Shown here: positions 7,382 to 7,888 of the stretch, piece by piece
Numbering within the stretch: the first letter of the stretch is position 1
Layout of the letters: each line of letters opens with the position of its first letter
Source: CAZSAT01 sp964604675
GTDB lineage: Bacteria > Myxococcota_A > UBA796 > CAJQPC01
NCBI GenBank assembly: GCA_964604675.1
Contig: CAZSAT010000207.1
Span: 1-7,888 of the forward strand
DNA length: 7,888 nt
Direction: 5' to 3'
Position numbers and translations under genes: made by a program
Notes under the pieces: generated by a model
Seen by the model: the letters and a program-made list of their open reading frames with translations, nothing else
Told to the model about the DNA's origin: nothing
Databases searched by the model: none

Positions 7382-7888
7382 CGGCCGACCACCCGGTCCC
7401 ACAGCGCGCTGGACCGGGGCACCCAGCGCCCGAGGCGCGGCCCCATCACGAGGGGTGTCTTGCGGAACGCGGTCAGGTCCGGGCTGCCCGTGAGCAGAAG
7501 CGCCAGCCGAAGCTCGGCCAGGAAGTGCTCGACGGCTGCTTCGAGGCCCGCGAGTCCGCCGCGGGCTCGGGCCTGCAGGAAGGGCCGCGCGACGCCGACC
7601 ACCTGCGCGCCGAGCGCGAGGGCCCGTGCGCCGTACAGACCCGAAGACACGCCGCCCGTGGCGCAGACGCCCAGGCCGAGACCGTGCAGCTGCGCCACGC
7701 TGGCTGCGGTGGGGATGCCCCAGTCCCAGAACGCCTCGCCCAGGTCTCGGTGCTCCGGCCGCGAGCGCAGGGCCTCGACGCCGACCCAGCTGGTCCCGCC
7801 CGCGCCCGAGGTGTCGACCCATTGCACGCCGACCTTGGCGATGCGCTCTCCCACCGAGCGGCTCAGACCGCAGCCTGTCTCCTTGACC
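7378..7888 (-). CDS. fni: Type 2 isopentenyl-diphosphate delta-isomerase (IDI-2), C-terminal 169 residues
   Basis: The C-terminal half of the FMN- and NAD(P)H-dependent isomerase that interconverts isopentenyl and dimethylallyl diphosphate. The 5' part lies beyond the right edge (the family is about 330-360 residues). The fragment opens with VKETGCGLS, the conserved lysine region of the barrel. It continues with VDTSGAGGTSW (residues about 24-34), then WGIPTA, the FMN phosphate-binding ATGGVSSG, the LALGAQVVGVARPFL segment, and a closing LTGSPDLTAFRKTPLVM, all typical of IDI-2. An internal GTG at 7854-7852 could be mistaken for a start, but coding clearly continues upstream of it into these conserved residues. 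The TGA at 7380-7378 overlaps the GTG start of the glycerate kinase gene, so the two are probably translationally coupled. IDI-2 usually accompanies the mevalonate route, though some bacteria with the MEP route also have it. Confidence 0.93.
   Translation of the reverse strand, partial: VKETGCGLSRSVGERIAKVGVQWVDTSGAGGTSWVGVEALRSRPEHRDLGEAFWDWGIPTAASVAQLHGLGLGVCATGGVSSGLYGARALALGAQVVGVARPFLQARARGGLAGLEAAVEHFLAELRLALLLTGSPDLTAFRKTPLVMGPRLGRWVPRSSALWDRVVGR

Noticed and set aside
7382..7822. An upstream extension of the glycerate kinase frame, suggesting a larger fusion protein.
   Set aside because: The extension is Arg/Gly/Ala-rich shadow sequence in another frame of the isomerase gene. The GTG at 7381 fits the family N-terminus and the 4-bp overlap.
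7852..7854. A GTG taken as the start of the isomerase fragment.
   Set aside because: The conserved IDI-2 residues VKETGCGLS are encoded in frame just upstream and run to the window edge, so the gene starts beyond it.

Overview
This 7.9 kb window is GC-rich (my estimate is about two thirds G+C) and almost entirely coding. It holds eight genes; the first and last run off the window edges. I saw no RNA gene, insertion sequence, CRISPR array, phage gene or broken gene. The composition, a type 2 isopentenyl-diphosphate isomerase and a protein that looks like a GYF-type domain on an acidic/proline linker with one membrane helix suggest a high-GC bacterium of the Myxococcota/delta-proteobacterial sort. 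That assignment is an inference from style, not a proven placement.

Left block, minus strand, 4358 down to the left edge: a four-gene operon transcribed in the order LeuB-like decarboxylating dehydrogenase, biosynthetic-type thiolase, short LeuA-like acyltransferase, M20-family amidohydrolase (carboxypeptidase S/PM20D1-like, cut by the window start). The first gap is 18 bp; the next two junctions are 4-bp GTGA stop/start overlaps. A LeuA-type condensing enzyme with a LeuB-type dehydrogenase is the core of 2-oxoacid chain elongation (leucine, 2-oxobutyrate, homocitrate-type pathways). No LeuCD-type isomerase is present in the window, and the thiolase and M20 hydrolase do not belong to the standard leucine pathway, so the true product of this operon is open.

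Middle, plus strand, 4407-5702: a single gene for an unfamiliar membrane-anchored protein. It starts only 48 bp from the divergent LeuB-like gene and ends 2 bp from the convergent peroxiredoxin gene.

Right block, minus strand, from the right edge down to 5705: type 2 isopentenyl-diphosphate isomerase (C-terminal part only), a divergent glycerate kinase coupled to it by another GTGA overlap, then a peroxiredoxin of the BCP/PrxQ type with a single cysteine. The 48 bp before the peroxiredoxin gene can form two mutually exclusive hairpins, one of which buries its ribosome binding site. The most interesting points are the unusual composition of the left operon, non-consensus residues in the dehydrogenase and the glycerate kinase, the unknown membrane protein, and the possible translational switch before the peroxiredoxin gene.
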